In this document: piece by piece, positions 33,909-42,247 of the stretch | How positions within the stretch are numbered: position 1 is the stretch's first letter | How the letters are laid out: each line of letters opens with the position of its first letter | Assembly: GCF_003201865.1 (NCBI RefSeq) | Contig: NZ_QJJJ01000030.1 | Coordinates: 1-52,037 of the forward strand | DNA: 52,037 bases | Reading direction: 5' to 3' | Source: Methylobacterium sp. B4 | GTDB taxonomy: Bacteria; Pseudomonadota; Alphaproteobacteria; Rhizobiales; Beijerinckiaceae | Made by a program: the position numbers and the translations under genes | The notes under the pieces: generated by a model | Told to the model about the DNA's origin: nothing | The model's database searches: none | Seen by the model: the letters and a program-made list of their open reading frames with translations, nothing else

Positions 33909-34940
33909 TCAGGCCGCGCCCCGGGTCTCCTCGCCGCCGGCGTTGACGAAGCTCTTCAGCTCGTCGAGCGAGGCGAAGGTGAAGCGTCCCCGCGGGGTGT
34001 CCGCCTCGATCGAGCCGTCGGAGAACATCACGTAGGTGTTGGCGCCCGAGGCGTAGGAGCCCACCGCGTGCCGCTCCGGGTCGGGGGCAGCCTCTGTCGT
34101 CTCCGCATGGGAAGCGGCGGGCTCGGCCTCGTCCGAGGCGGCCGGCTCCGGAGCGGGCTCGTCGAGGGAGGAGCGCAGGCCGATCGTCTCGGGCGCGGTG
34201 GCCTCCTCGATATGTGACTCCTGGGGATGTGCCACCTGGGGGTGGGTCTCCTGCGGATGAGCCTCTTCGGGCTCGCTCCCGTATTCGGTCGCTTCGTGCG
34301 GCGCGACCGGCTCCGGCCCTGGGAAGGCGTGCGGAGCGGGTTCGGGCGCGGCGAACAGATCCTCCTCCGCGGCCGCTTCCAGCGTCGTGTGGCGTTCGGG
34401 CGCGGGAGCCGGAGCGGAGTCCGGCAGGAGATCGGGCAGAAGCGGCTCGGCGGCGGCCTCGGTCGGCGGCGTCGGGTCTTCGAAGAGCGGCTCCGAGCCG
34501 CGCGCGCCCGGGCGCAGCGCGCCGATCGACAGGCCCGCGAGCCCCGCCGCTCCCATGCCGGCGCCCATGGCCGCGAGCGAGGGGCGCTCCGGCGCCACCA
34601 CCTCGGGCGCCGCGGCGGAAGCGGATGCCGCCGGGGCCTCGGGCTCCCAGGGAGCGGCGGCGAAAGAGGGCGTGGCGAAGGCGGGCGCGGCCGGCACGCT
34701 CTGCGGCACATCCTGGCCCGGGCTCGCATCGAGCTGCCGGTCGAGGCTGTCGCCGAGCTTGCGCAGCCGGTCGAGAACCGCCGTCAGGCCGAGCAGGATC
34801 ACGCCGGCCGAGGCCGCGGTCGAGCCGCCGATCACCATGGCGAGCCCGCTCTCCAGGCGCACGTAGGGAAAGCCCTGGACCACAGCGGCGATGCCGCCGA
34901 GGATCATGACGAGACTGAGCGCGAGCAGCGCGACGACCAT
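33909..34940 (-). CDS. Ala/Pro/Glu-rich membrane protein with conserved C-terminal strand domain
   Basis: A 343-residue product from ATG 34940 (the frame is open upstream to 35057). Two N-terminal hydrophobic helices (VVALLALSLVMILGGIAAVV and LAMVIGGSTAASAGVILLG) are followed by a short Arg/Lys coiled stretch (VLDRLRKLGDSLDRQLDA). Then comes a long acidic, Ala/Pro-rich low-complexity region with a tandem HPQ-type repeat (HPQETHPQVAHPQESH). The last 45 residues form a compact, less biased segment (YVMFSDGSIEADTPRGRF, FASLDELKSFV). I recognise no named family. The layout suggests a tethered scaffold with a distal interaction domain. Confidence 0.8.
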   Translation of the reverse strand: MVVALLALSLVMILGGIAAVVQGFPYVRLESGLAMVIGGSTAASAGVILLGLTAVLDRLRKLGDSLDRQLDASPGQDVPQSVPAAPAFATPSFAAAPWEPEAPAASASAAAPEVVAPERPSLAAMGAGMGAAGLAGLSIGALRPGARGSEPLFEDPTPPTEAAAEPLLPDLLPDSAPAPAPERHTTLEAAAEEDLFAAPEPAPHAFPGPEPVAPHEATEYGSEPEEAHPQETHPQVAHPQESHIEEATAPETIGLRSSLDEPAPEPAASDEAEPAASHAETTEAAPDPERHAVGSYASGANTYVMFSDGSIEADTPRGRFTFASLDELKSFVNAGGEETRGAA

Positions 34941-35308
34941 GGTACTCTCGACTGAACTGTCGCGGGCGGCGTGGAGGGGCAGGATAACCCCCGGAGCGCC
35001 CAATGCAAAATCGCATCGCGACGGGGTGTGTGGAATCCGGCCGTTCCCTCCTGCCATGCACAGCCGAATGCCCGCGGGGCGTGTGCGGCCCGGGCCATGA
35101 GCGCAATGGGGCCGGCGCGAACGGGCTCAAAATCGTGGATCTCGCGATCCGACGGGTGGCCATGCGCGCTGATACGGCCCCGGTGGCGTTGCCGAGCCCG
35201 GTCCACCGACTTACCTACCCGCCCGTCACCTCGCCGGCCGCGCGCGTCAAATCGCCCGCGCGCTTGGCCCACGCTCCCCGCGAGACCCGGACAACCCAGG
35301 AGACACGC

Positions 35309-35908
35309 ATGACGTTCACCCTGCCCGAGCTGCCCTACGCCTACGACGCGCTGGGGCCCTACATGTCGAAGGAAACCCTCGAGTTCCACCACGACAAGCA
35401 CCACAAGGCCTACGTCGACACCGGCAACAAGCTGCTCGAGGGCACGGATCTGGCCGGCAAGAGCGTCGAGGAGATCGTCAAGGCGAGCTACAACACCAAT
35501 CAGGCGCTCTTCAACAACGCCGGCCAGCACTACAACCACCTGCATTTCTGGAACTGGATGAAGCCCAACGGCGGCGGTCAGCCCCCGGCTGCGCTCGCCC
35601 AGAAGATCGACGAGGACCTCGGCGGCTACGAGAAGTTCAAGGCCGACTTCATCCAGGCCGGCATCGGCCAGTTCGGCTCGGGCTGGGCCTGGCTTGCGGT
35701 CAAGGACGGCAAGCTCGCCATCCTCAAGACCCCGAACGGCGAGAACCCGCTCGTCCACGGCACCACCCCGATCCTCGGCGTCGACGTGTGGGAGCACTCC
35801 TACTACATCGACTACCGCAACCGCCGTCCCGACTACCTCAAGGCGTTCATCGAGAACCTCGTGAACTGGGAGTACGTCGAGAAGCTGTACGGCGAGGCCA
35901 AGGCCTGA
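35309..35908 (+). CDS. sodB: Iron-type superoxide dismutase
   Basis: Converts superoxide to oxygen and hydrogen peroxide in the cytoplasm. The 199-residue product has the metal ligands in EFHHDKHHKAYVD (His 27), NHLHFWN, and DVWEHSYYIDY (Asp and His). The sequence GQFGSGWAWL, and NNAGQHYNHLHFWNWM with its Gln/Gly context, favour the Fe or cambialistic class. No signal peptide is present. GGAGA precedes ATG 35309. The 368-base upstream gap shows no clear second gene and no recognised operator. Confidence 0.96.
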   Translation: MTFTLPELPYAYDALGPYMSKETLEFHHDKHHKAYVDTGNKLLEGTDLAGKSVEEIVKASYNTNQALFNNAGQHYNHLHFWNWMKPNGGGQPPAALAQKIDEDLGGYEKFKADFIQAGIGQFGSGWAWLAVKDGKLAILKTPNGENPLVHGTTPILGVDVWEHSYYIDYRNRRPDYLKAFIENLVNWEYVEKLYGEAKA

Positions 35909-35917
35909 TCCGCCTTT

Positions 35918-35966
35918 AGAGCGCTTTCCGACGAAGTGGATGCCGGTTCGTCGAAGGAAAGCGCGG
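35918..35966. repeat. AGAGCGCTTTCC... dispersed hairpin repeat
   Basis: AGAGCGCTTTCCGACGAAG, then TGGATGCCGGTTCGTCG, then GGAAAGCGC. The arms GCGCTTTCC / GGAAAGCGC are exact, with an inner CGACGAA / TTCGTCG stem. It is related to the repeat at 47697-47744 and to palindromes common in Methylobacterium and Rhizobiales (recollection). Confidence 0.7.
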
Positions 35967-35981
35967 CACAGCAGAGACTCA

Positions 35982-36022
35982 GAGCCGTATCCGACCCGAT
36001 GCAATCAGGCCGGATACGGCTC
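35982..36022. repeat. 12-bp-arm inverted repeat downstream of sodB
   Basis: GAGCCGTATCCG (35982-35993) and CGGATACGGCTC (36011-36022) are perfect complements around 17 bases. It is the second of three stems stacked after sodB. Confidence 0.65.
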
Positions 36023-36042
36023 CAGCGTCCCGGATTGACGTG

Positions 36043-36072
36043 GCCGCCCCGTCGCCGACGGGGCGGCTTTTT
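36043..36072 (+). terminator. Strong Rho-independent terminator
   Basis: Perfect 11-bp stem GCCGCCCCGTC / GACGGGGCGGC with a three-base GCC loop, followed by TTTTT. It ends the sodB transcript about 135 bases after the stop codon. Confidence 0.9.
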
Positions 36073-36163
36073 CGTGCCCGCCGTGGCCCGGCGGCCCTTG
36101 TTGGCCCATCCCCGCCGGGCCTACTGGTCCGGATGAACGTCCGGCCTAGCATCCCATCCCTGC

Positions 36164-36263
36164 CCTCTTGCTGAGGTGCGAAGCGAAGCCTCGAAGATCC
36201 TCCGGATGACGCGCGGTCCCCGGAGGATCCTTCGAGGCCGCTGCGCGGCACCTTAGGACGAGG
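36164..36263. repeat. Inverted pair of the ~40-bp repeat that flanks the GIY-YIG gene
   Basis: Left unit 36164-36205 and right unit 36220-36263 are inverted copies of one sequence (CCTC, CTGAGGTGC, CCTCGAAG, ATCCTCCGG), separated by about 14 bases. They would fold into one long stem. They match the units at 7512-7549 and 7896-7940, but with no gene between them. They lie upstream of murJ. Confidence 0.8.
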
Positions 36264-36310
36264 CGGTGGAGTGGAGCGGGCCGTCCGCACGGGACCGACT
36301 GCGAAACGAC

Positions 36311-37840
36311 ATGATCCGCTCGATCCTCTCCGTCGGCGGCTGGACGCTGGTCTCGCGGGTCACCGGGTTCGCCCGCGACGTGGTCACCGCCGCGGTGATG
36401 GGCGCGGGGCCGGTGGCGGATGCCTTCGTCGTCGCCTTCCGCCTGCCGAACCACTTTCGCGCGATCTTCGGCGAGGGCGCCCTCAACACCGCCTTCGTGC
36501 CGGCCTACACCCATCTGGAGCAGGCGGGGGCGCCGGGGGCCGCCGCGCGCTTTGCCGACCGCGTCTTCACCCTGATGCTGATCGTGCAGGTCGTGCTGCT
36601 GGCGCTCGCCCTCCCGGCGATGCCCTGGGTGGTGCGGGCGCTGGCGCCGGGCTTTTCCGAGGATGGGGAGCGGTTCGCGCTGGCCGTGAGCCTGACGCGG
36701 ATCACCTTCCCCTACCTGCTGTTCATGACGCTGGTGACGTTGTTCTCCGGCATTCTCAACGCGCATCGCCGCTTCGCCGCCGCGGCCGGGGCGCCGGTTC
36801 TCCTCAACCTCGCCATGCTGGCCGCGCTCGCGCTGGCCTTCCTGTTTCCGAACGCGGCCTACGCGGCGGCCTGGGGCGTCTCGGTCTCCGGCGTGCTGCA
36901 ATTCGCGCTCGTGTGGTGGGATGCGCGCGCCCGCGCCTACGCCCCGCGGCTGACGCGGCCCACCCTGCGCGACCCCGACCTGATCCGCTTCTTCAAGATC
37001 CTGGGGCCGGCGGTGATCGGTTCGGCCGGCTTCCAGATCGCGACCTTTGCCGACACCATCATCGCGAGCTTCCTGCCCACCGGCGCGGTCTCGGCGCTCT
37101 ACTACGCCGACCGGCTCTACCAATTGCCCTTCGGCGTCATCGCCATCGCCGCCGGCACGGTGCTGCTGCCGGAGATGAGCCGTCGCCTCGCCGCGGGCGA
37201 CGTCGCCGGGGCGCACGCGGCCCAGAACCGGGCCGCCGGCTTCACGCTCGCGCTCTCGGCCCCGTTCACCATCGCCTTCCTGACCCTGCCGGGGCTGATC
37301 ATGGCGGCCCTGTTCCAGCGGGGCGCCTTCACCGCCGAGGATGCGGCCCGCGCGGCCTCCGTGCTCGCAGCCTACGGGATGGCGCTGCCGGCGGTGGTGC
37401 TGGTGCGCTCGGCGGTGGCAAGCTTCCACGCCCGGCAGGACACCACGACGCCGCTCTACGCCTCGCTCACGGCGATCGCCGTCAACGTCGCGCTCAAGCT
37501 CGTGCTCACCGGCCCCTACGGGGTGGCCGGCCTCGCGCTGGCCACCGCCATCGGCCAGTGGATCAACCTCGCCCTGCTCTACGGGCTGGCCCTGCACCGG
37601 GGCTGGACCGCGCCGGGGCGGGTGTTCGGCGTCACCGTCGGTGCGGTGATCGTGGCGAGCGCGGTGCTGGCGGGGTTCGCGGTCTACGGGCTGCCCTTCG
37701 CCGAGCGGATCGTGCCCGCCCTGCCCCATCTGCGCGAGATCGCGGTGCTGGCGCTCCTCGGGCTGGCCGGGGCGCTGGCCTATGCCGGCACCCTGATCGC
37801 GGTGATGGCCGTCTTCGGCGTGCGCTTGCGCCGCAGGTAG
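36311..37840 (+). CDS. murJ: Lipid II flippase
   Basis: Flips lipid II across the inner membrane for peptidoglycan synthesis (MATE/MOP superfamily). The 509-residue product has about 14 hydrophobic helices. The family N-terminus is visible (SILSVGGWTLVSRVTGFARD), as are FRAIFGEGALNTAFVP, FYADRLYQ-like LYYADRLYQLPFGV, and SRRLAAGD. The start ATG 36311 fits this N-terminus; a GTG at 36266 would add 15 non-conserved residues. The ribosome site is weak. A repeat pair lies just upstream, so the promoter is either within or downstream of it. Confidence 0.96.
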   Translation: MIRSILSVGGWTLVSRVTGFARDVVTAAVMGAGPVADAFVVAFRLPNHFRAIFGEGALNTAFVPAYTHLEQAGAPGAAARFADRVFTLMLIVQVVLLALALPAMPWVVRALAPGFSEDGERFALAVSLTRITFPYLLFMTLVTLFSGILNAHRRFAAAAGAPVLLNLAMLAALALAFLFPNAAYAAAWGVSVSGVLQFALVWWDARARAYAPRLTRPTLRDPDLIRFFKILGPAVIGSAGFQIATFADTIIASFLPTGAVSALYYADRLYQLPFGVIAIAAGTVLLPEMSRRLAAGDVAGAHAAQNRAAGFTLALSAPFTIAFLTLPGLIMAALFQRGAFTAEDAARAASVLAAYGMALPAVVLVRSAVASFHARQDTTTPLYASLTAIAVNVALKLVLTGPYGVAGLALATAIGQWINLALLYGLALHRGWTAPGRVFGVTVGAVIVASAVLAGFAVYGLPFAERIVPALPHLREIAVLALLGLAGALAYAGTLIAVMAVFGVRLRRR

Positions 37841-37870
37841 GTCTTTGGGCTCCGCCCCATCTCACGCCGC

Positions 37871-38545
37871 ATGAGTGATCCCGACCTCCTCGCCGGCAAG
37901 AGCCACGCCGTGTTCGACGCCTACGGCACGCTGTTCGACGTGCATTCGGCGGTGGCGCGCCATGCCGGTGCGCTCGGGCCGCGGGCGGATAGCCTGTCGG
38001 AGCTGTGGCGCACCAAGCAACTCGAATATTCCTGGGTGCACGGCCTGATGGGCCGCTACGCCAGCTTCTGGGACCTGACCGAGCGGGCCCTCGATTTCGC
38101 ACTGGCCAAGCACCCCGACATCGACCGGGGTCTGTGCGAGACGCTGCTCGACGCCTACCGGGATCTCGACGCCTACGGCGAAGTGCCGGAGGTGCTCGCC
38201 CGGCTGAGGGCGCGGGGTGTGCGGACCGCGCTCTTCTCCAACGGCAACACCGCCATGCTGGAGCGGGCGGTGACCTCGGCGGGGCTCGGCGAGCGGCTCG
38301 ATGCGGTGCTCTCGGTCGATCCGGTCCAGACCTTCAAGACGGCGCCCGCCGCCTACCAACGGGTTCTCGATCGGCTCGACGTGGCCCGGCGGAGCGTGCT
38401 GTTCTTCTCCTCGAACCGCTGGGACATCGCCGGGGCGAGCGCCTTCGGCTTCGACGCGGTGTGGGTGAACCGCAAGGGTCAGCCCGACGAATACCCGGAC
38501 CAGCCGCCGCGCGCCGTCGTGAACAGCCTCGATGCGGTGATCTGA
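37871..38545 (+). CDS. (S)-2-haloacid dehalogenase (HAD type II)
   Basis: HAD-superfamily hydrolase of 224 residues. The nucleophile Asp (about 16) is in VFDAYGTLFD, the type II dehalogenase form. The cap holds the class-specific TKQLEYSWVHGLMGRYASFW, followed by TALFSNGN, SVDPVQTFKTAPAAY and FFSSNRWDIAGASAFGF, all characteristic of L-2-haloacid dehalogenases. It would release halide from short 2-haloacids, though promiscuous phosphatase-like activity is possible. It begins 30 bases after murJ on the same strand. Confidence 0.92.
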   Translation: MSDPDLLAGKSHAVFDAYGTLFDVHSAVARHAGALGPRADSLSELWRTKQLEYSWVHGLMGRYASFWDLTERALDFALAKHPDIDRGLCETLLDAYRDLDAYGEVPEVLARLRARGVRTALFSNGNTAMLERAVTSAGLGERLDAVLSVDPVQTFKTAPAAYQRVLDRLDVARRSVLFFSSNRWDIAGASAFGFDAVWVNRKGQPDEYPDQPPRAVVNSLDAVI

Positions 38546-38642
38546 ACGGCCGGCAACGCCGCGTTCGCCAATCCTTAAGCTTGGCCGGATTAAGTCCGAC
38601 GCACGTGCCTGACGTCTCGGATTGTCCAGAGGATCGGTTCCC

Positions 38643-38987
38643 GTGCCCGCTTCGTCCTTTTCCGCCCTCGCCCGGAAGGGCGTCTGCGCGACGCTTCTCG
38701 GCGCCGCCCTCCTCTCCGCTGCCGCGCCGGCCTCCGCCCGCGACGGCCGCAACGGCGCGCTGATCGGTGGCGCGGCCGCGGGTGTCATCGGCGGCCTGGC
38801 CGTCGGCGCGCTCCTCAACGGCGCCGCACCTCCGCCCCCGCCGCCCGCGCGCCGGGTCTATGTCGAGGAGGAGCCGGTCTACGTCGCGCCCCCGCCCCGG
38901 CGCGGCCCGATCTGCCACTACGAGCGCCGCAAGGTCTGGCTCGACGAGGTCGAGTTCACCTATCGCCGGGTCGAGGTCTGCGAGTAA
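38643..38987 (+). CDS. Small exported glycine-zipper protein
   Basis: A 114-residue product from GTG 38643 (GAGG ten bases upstream). Its signal peptide ends APASA. A glycine-zipper helix (GALIGGAAAGVIGGLAVGALL) is followed by a Pro-rich spacer and a conserved-looking C-terminus with two Cys (ICHYERRKVWLDEVEF ... RVEVCE). Glycine-zipper segments insert in or span the outer membrane in several small lipoproteins; this one has no lipobox. It is followed by a clear terminator. Function unknown. Confidence 0.78.
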   Translation: MPASSFSALARKGVCATLLGAALLSAAAPASARDGRNGALIGGAAAGVIGGLAVGALLNGAAPPPPPPARRVYVEEEPVYVAPPPRRGPICHYERRKVWLDEVEFTYRRVEVCE

Positions 38988-39019
38988 GTCTTGCGGGTTC
39001 GCCTCGAGCGAGGATGAGA

Positions 39020-39048
39020 GGCGTCCGCTTCAGGCGGGCGCCTTTTTC
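39020..39048 (+). terminator. Rho-independent terminator
   Basis: Stem AGGCGTCCGC / GCGGGCGCCT (one G-T pair) then TTTTT. It closes the glycine-zipper gene. The stop codon of the converging carbamoyltransferase lies in its loop; the minus strand lacks a T tract, so it works in the plus direction only. Confidence 0.88.
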
Positions 39049-40799
39049 GTCAGGATCCAGTCCTCCACCACGATGGCGTCGAGACCGGTGGTGTAGAACA
39101 TCAGGATCGCGTCCTCCGCCGTGTGGAGGATCGGCTTGCCCATCACGTTGAAGCTCGTGTTGAGCAGGATCGGCACGCCGGTGAGTTCGGCGAAAGCGTC
39201 GATCAGCGCCGCGTAGGCCGGGTTGCGCTCCCGCGTCACGCTCTGGAGCCGGCCGGTGCCGTCGGCGTGGACCACCGCCGGCACGCGGTCGCGCACCGCC
39301 TCGCGCCAGACCAGGGTGCGCTCCATGTAGGGACTGTCGGCATAGTCCTCGAACCAGTCGGGCCCGGCCTCGGCCAGGATCGAGGGCGCGAAGGGGCGGA
39401 ACGCCTCGCGGTACTTCACCTTGGCGTTGAGCGATTCCTTGGCATGGGCCGGGCGCGGATCGGCCAGGATCGAGCGGTTGCCGAGCGCCCGGGGCCCGAA
39501 CTCCGCCCTGCCCTGCACCCAGCCGACGAGGCCGCCCTCGGCGAGGATCTTCGCGGCCTCCCGCGTCACGCCTTCGTGGCCGAGGCGGCGGGCCCGGGGC
39601 TCCCACTCGGCCATGCGCTCCAGCGGCTCGGTGGAAACGGTCGAGCCGAGATAGGGCGTGAGCGGACGCGCCGCGCGCGTCGGACCCTTCCAGTCGGGGT
39701 CGTCCTCGGCCAGCGCCAGCCACGCGGCGCCGATGGCGTTGCCGTCGTCGGCCGGCGCGGAGGGAACGTGCAGGCGCTGGAAGCCGGAGCGCCCGAGCAC
39801 CCGGCCGTTGTAGGAGGAGTTCAGCCCGCAGCCCCCGGCGATCACGAGGTTCTCGCTCGGCGCCAGCCGCCAGGCCTCGGCCACCAGCACGTCCATGAGT
39901 TCGGAAAAGATGTCCTGGCCGCAGCGGGCGAGATCGGCCCAGCCCTGCTCGCCGACATCCTTCGGGCGCCGCGACAGGATCTCGGCGGCGACCGTCTGCA
40001 CCGTCGCCTCGTCGGCGAATTTCAGCCGCCCCTCCTCGACCGAGAAGAGCCGGCGCAGCAGCGTCATCAGCGCGGGGTCGGTCGTCCCATAGGGCGCGAG
40101 CCCCATGATCTTCCATTCCTCGCCCTTGATCTGGTCGAAGCCGGCGAGGTCCGTCACCAGCCCGTAGAGGAAGCCGACCGATCCGCGCCCGCGCTGGCGC
40201 CGCACCTCCTCGATGCGCCCGTCCCTCAGACGGTAGATCGCCGCCGCGCCGGTCTCGCCCATGCCGTCGACGATGAGTGCGGTCGCCTCCTCGAACGGGC
40301 TGCCCCAGAGCGCGTAGGCCGCATGCGCGCGGTGATGAGCGTAGCGGCGGCGCCCCGCGATGGTCGCCCGCGACCTGCCACCGAGTCCGCGCGTCTCGTT
40401 GTCGAGCGCCAGCACCGTGCCGTTGCCGGCCCGCGCCTGCATGGCGTGGAGGTCGGCGATGAAGACCCGCTCGGCCCGCTCCGGCACGAAGGAGCGGTTG
40501 AGGGTCGAAGGGTGAGCGGCGAGCGCCGGCAGGTCGAAGGCGCCGGCCGCCGCCTGACCCTGCAGGAATTCCGAGAACTGCTCGCCCCAGGAGGTGGCGA
40601 CGACGATCTCCGTCCCCTCGGGGACGTGACGCTTGAGGAGCCCGGCCATGCGGGTGCCGGGATCGGGCTCGCAGTTCGGCGCGCGCTTGTATTGCAGGTA
40701 GCGCTCGGCGGCCTCGGCGAAGAGCACGGCACCGTCCGGCCCGACGAGGGCGAGCGCCGGATCGTGGAAGGTCGTGGCGAGGCCGAGATAGGTGCGCAT
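39030..40799 (-). CDS. NodU/CmcH-family carbamoyltransferase
   Basis: Transfers a carbamoyl group from carbamoyl phosphate (through carbamoyl-AMP) to a hydroxyl on a small molecule. The 589-residue length is typical. The N-terminal Kae1-like domain begins TYLGLATTFHDPALALV and holds the metal-binding His pair in YAHHRAHAAYA, plus IVDGMGETGA and QIKGEEWKIMGLAPYG. The C-terminal YrdC-like segment has GRAEFGPRALGNRSILADPR and VPILLNTSFNVMGKPI. Family members modify Nod factors, cephalosporins or other secondary metabolites. No biosynthetic cluster flanks it, so the acceptor is unknown. It is divergent from the next gene, with 77 bases between the starts. Confidence 0.93.
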   Translation of the reverse strand: MRTYLGLATTFHDPALALVGPDGAVLFAEAAERYLQYKRAPNCEPDPGTRMAGLLKRHVPEGTEIVVATSWGEQFSEFLQGQAAAGAFDLPALAAHPSTLNRSFVPERAERVFIADLHAMQARAGNGTVLALDNETRGLGGRSRATIAGRRRYAHHRAHAAYALWGSPFEEATALIVDGMGETGAAAIYRLRDGRIEEVRRQRGRGSVGFLYGLVTDLAGFDQIKGEEWKIMGLAPYGTTDPALMTLLRRLFSVEEGRLKFADEATVQTVAAEILSRRPKDVGEQGWADLARCGQDIFSELMDVLVAEAWRLAPSENLVIAGGCGLNSSYNGRVLGRSGFQRLHVPSAPADDGNAIGAAWLALAEDDPDWKGPTRAARPLTPYLGSTVSTEPLERMAEWEPRARRLGHEGVTREAAKILAEGGLVGWVQGRAEFGPRALGNRSILADPRPAHAKESLNAKVKYREAFRPFAPSILAEAGPDWFEDYADSPYMERTLVWREAVRDRVPAVVHADGTGRLQSVTRERNPAYAALIDAFAELTGVPILLNTSFNVMGKPILHTAEDAILMFYTTGLDAIVVEDWILTKKAPA

Positions 40800-40876
40800 G
40801 CTGCCGGGCTACACGCCGGCACGCGAGGCGACAACCGCGTTGCGATGCTCCGGCAGCCGTGCGAGACGGGCCGCCG

Positions 40877-41563
40877 ATGACGGATGCCTTCCCCGCCGCG
40901 CCTCCCCTCGCCCTCGTGATCTTCGACTGCGACGGCGTGCTGATCGACAGCGAACCGATCAGTCTCGCGACCCTGACGCGCGGGCTCAACGGCATCGGGC
41001 TCGCGATCGACCTCGACAGCGTCCGGACGCGGTTTGCCGGCACCTCCATGACCTCGATCATGGAGCGCGTCGCCCGCGAGGACGGCGTGAGCGCTCCCGA
41101 AGGCTTCGTGGAGCGGGTCAAGGCGGAGACGCTTGCCGCCTTCGAGGCGGAACTGACCGCCATGGCCGGGATCGCGGACGCCCTGGGCCTCCTGCACCTG
41201 CCGTTCTGCGTCGCCTCCAGCAGCGATCCGGTGCGCCTGCGCCGTTCGCTGGGGCTCACCGGCCTGCTGCCGCTGTTCGAGGGCCGCGTCTACTCCTCGG
41301 CGCAGGTGGCGCGCGGAAAGCCGTTCCCGGACCTGTTCCTGTTCGCGGCCGAGCGGATGGGGGTCGCGCCCGAGCGTTGCCTCGTGATCGAGGACAGCGT
41401 GCCGGGGGTGCAGGCGGCACGCGACGCGGGGATGCGCGTCGTCGGCTTCACCGGCGGCGGCCATTGGGGCCACGACCGGGACGGGCAGGATCTCCTCGCG
41501 GCCGGCGCCGAAACGGTCTTTTCCGCACATGCCGATCTCGGGCGGATCGTCGCCGGGGGGTAA
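40877..41563 (+). CDS. HAD-IA phosphatase, beta-phosphoglucomutase-like
   Basis: A 228-residue HAD hydrolase with the nucleophile/acid pair in VIFDCDGVLIDSEP (Asp 17 and 19). It has a helical cap, motif II Ser-rich CVASSSDPVRLRRSL, motif III Lys in ARGKPFPDLFLFA, and motif IV VIEDSVPGVQAARDAGM. This pattern fits the beta-PGM/sugar-phosphatase branch, including 6-phosphogluconate phosphatase-like enzymes. Start ATG 40877 follows GAGACGGG; an in-frame GTG at 40859 is possible. Divergent from the carbamoyltransferase. Confidence 0.9.
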   Translation: MTDAFPAAPPLALVIFDCDGVLIDSEPISLATLTRGLNGIGLAIDLDSVRTRFAGTSMTSIMERVAREDGVSAPEGFVERVKAETLAAFEAELTAMAGIADALGLLHLPFCVASSSDPVRLRRSLGLTGLLPLFEGRVYSSAQVARGKPFPDLFLFAAERMGVAPERCLVIEDSVPGVQAARDAGMRVVGFTGGGHWGHDRDGQDLLAAGAETVFSAHADLGRIVAGG

Positions 41564-41759
41564 GCCCCTCCGGCAAAAGGCGAGACTCACCGGGAGTGCC
41601 GCAAAACCCGGCGCGATCTTTCCCTGTCAAGCTAATCTTCGAAAGAACATTCCGTTGACGGTCGGGGTCCGAGCGCTCATCTTTATGGAGCGCGAACGAC
41701 TTCGCGCCGCGGTGATTTGTAGTGGCACGCTTGCGCCGCGTTATCAAACGCTAATGCAT

Positions 41760-41904
41760 CACGGCGCACTTGCGCCGTGGTCCTCGAGACAGAGGAGGAC
41801 TTGCCTTGATCGATGTTTTTCTTTGGAGGACTTCGAAACTGGCCGGCGGACGGGATCGCCGGGAGCAGGGCTGTTGTCGACGGGCAGTCACATCCGTGCG
41901 CTAG
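41760..41904 (+). promoter_or_regulatory. Leader region with hairpin and a possible 32-codon reading frame
   Basis: The 402-base gap before the 79-residue gene holds a stem CACGGCGC / GCGCCGTG (41760-41779). About 12 bases later comes a perfect ribosome site GAGGAGG (41792-41798) followed by TTG 41806, opening 32 codons to TAG 41902. An ATG at 41813 opens a frame continuous with the downstream gene, but its spacing from the ribosome site is long. The site could serve a leader peptide. The left half of the gap (41564-41759) shows nothing clear. Confidence 0.3.
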
Positions 41905-41965
41905 GAGCGCCCGCGAACGCCTTGCCGATAACCGGCCGATGAAGGCCGCAGGAGTTCACCCTGTT

Positions 41966-42205
41966 ATGACCCGTGTCCAGTTCGCCTACGACGACCCCGG
42001 CCTCGCTCCGGACGAACCGCTCGCTCGCGTGATCGAGGTCGGCGACATCACCGCCGGCATCGCCGTCCCCGAGCATGGCGGCGTCCGCTTCTTCTCCTCC
42101 GAGCGCCGCTTCGACGGCCTCGAGGGCACCCTGTTCCGCACCGTGGAGCAGGCCGCCCGCGCCGCGCGGGAGAAGAGCCGCCAGCCGCGGCTTCGTGCGG
42201 TCTGA
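41966..42205 (+). CDS. Small conserved-looking hypothetical protein
   Basis: A 79-residue product starting MTRVQFAYDDPGLAPDE at ATG 41966, with GCAGGAG about 11 bases upstream. A predicted strand pattern (LARVIEVGDITAGIAV, GGVRFFSSERRF) is followed by a helix (TVEQAARAAREKSR). It is acidic at first and basic at the end, with no Cys, no signal and no membrane segment. I recognise no family. A terminator follows at 42248. Confidence 0.7.
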   Translation: MTRVQFAYDDPGLAPDEPLARVIEVGDITAGIAVPEHGGVRFFSSERRFDGLEGTLFRTVEQAARAAREKSRQPRLRAV

Positions 42206-42247
42206 CGTTTCGCCGTCAGCGCATTCTTGCCGCCAGAATAATCTGTG

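Noticed and set aside
35003..35308. N-terminal extension of sodB (100 extra residues)
   Set aside because: The frame is open upstream but the sequence is not SOD-like, and GGAGA precedes the family start at 35309.
41813..41965. 50-residue N-terminal extension of the small gene at 41966
   Set aside because: The extension has biased Arg/Ala composition and poor ribosome spacing; the downstream ATG has a better site and a cleaner protein start.
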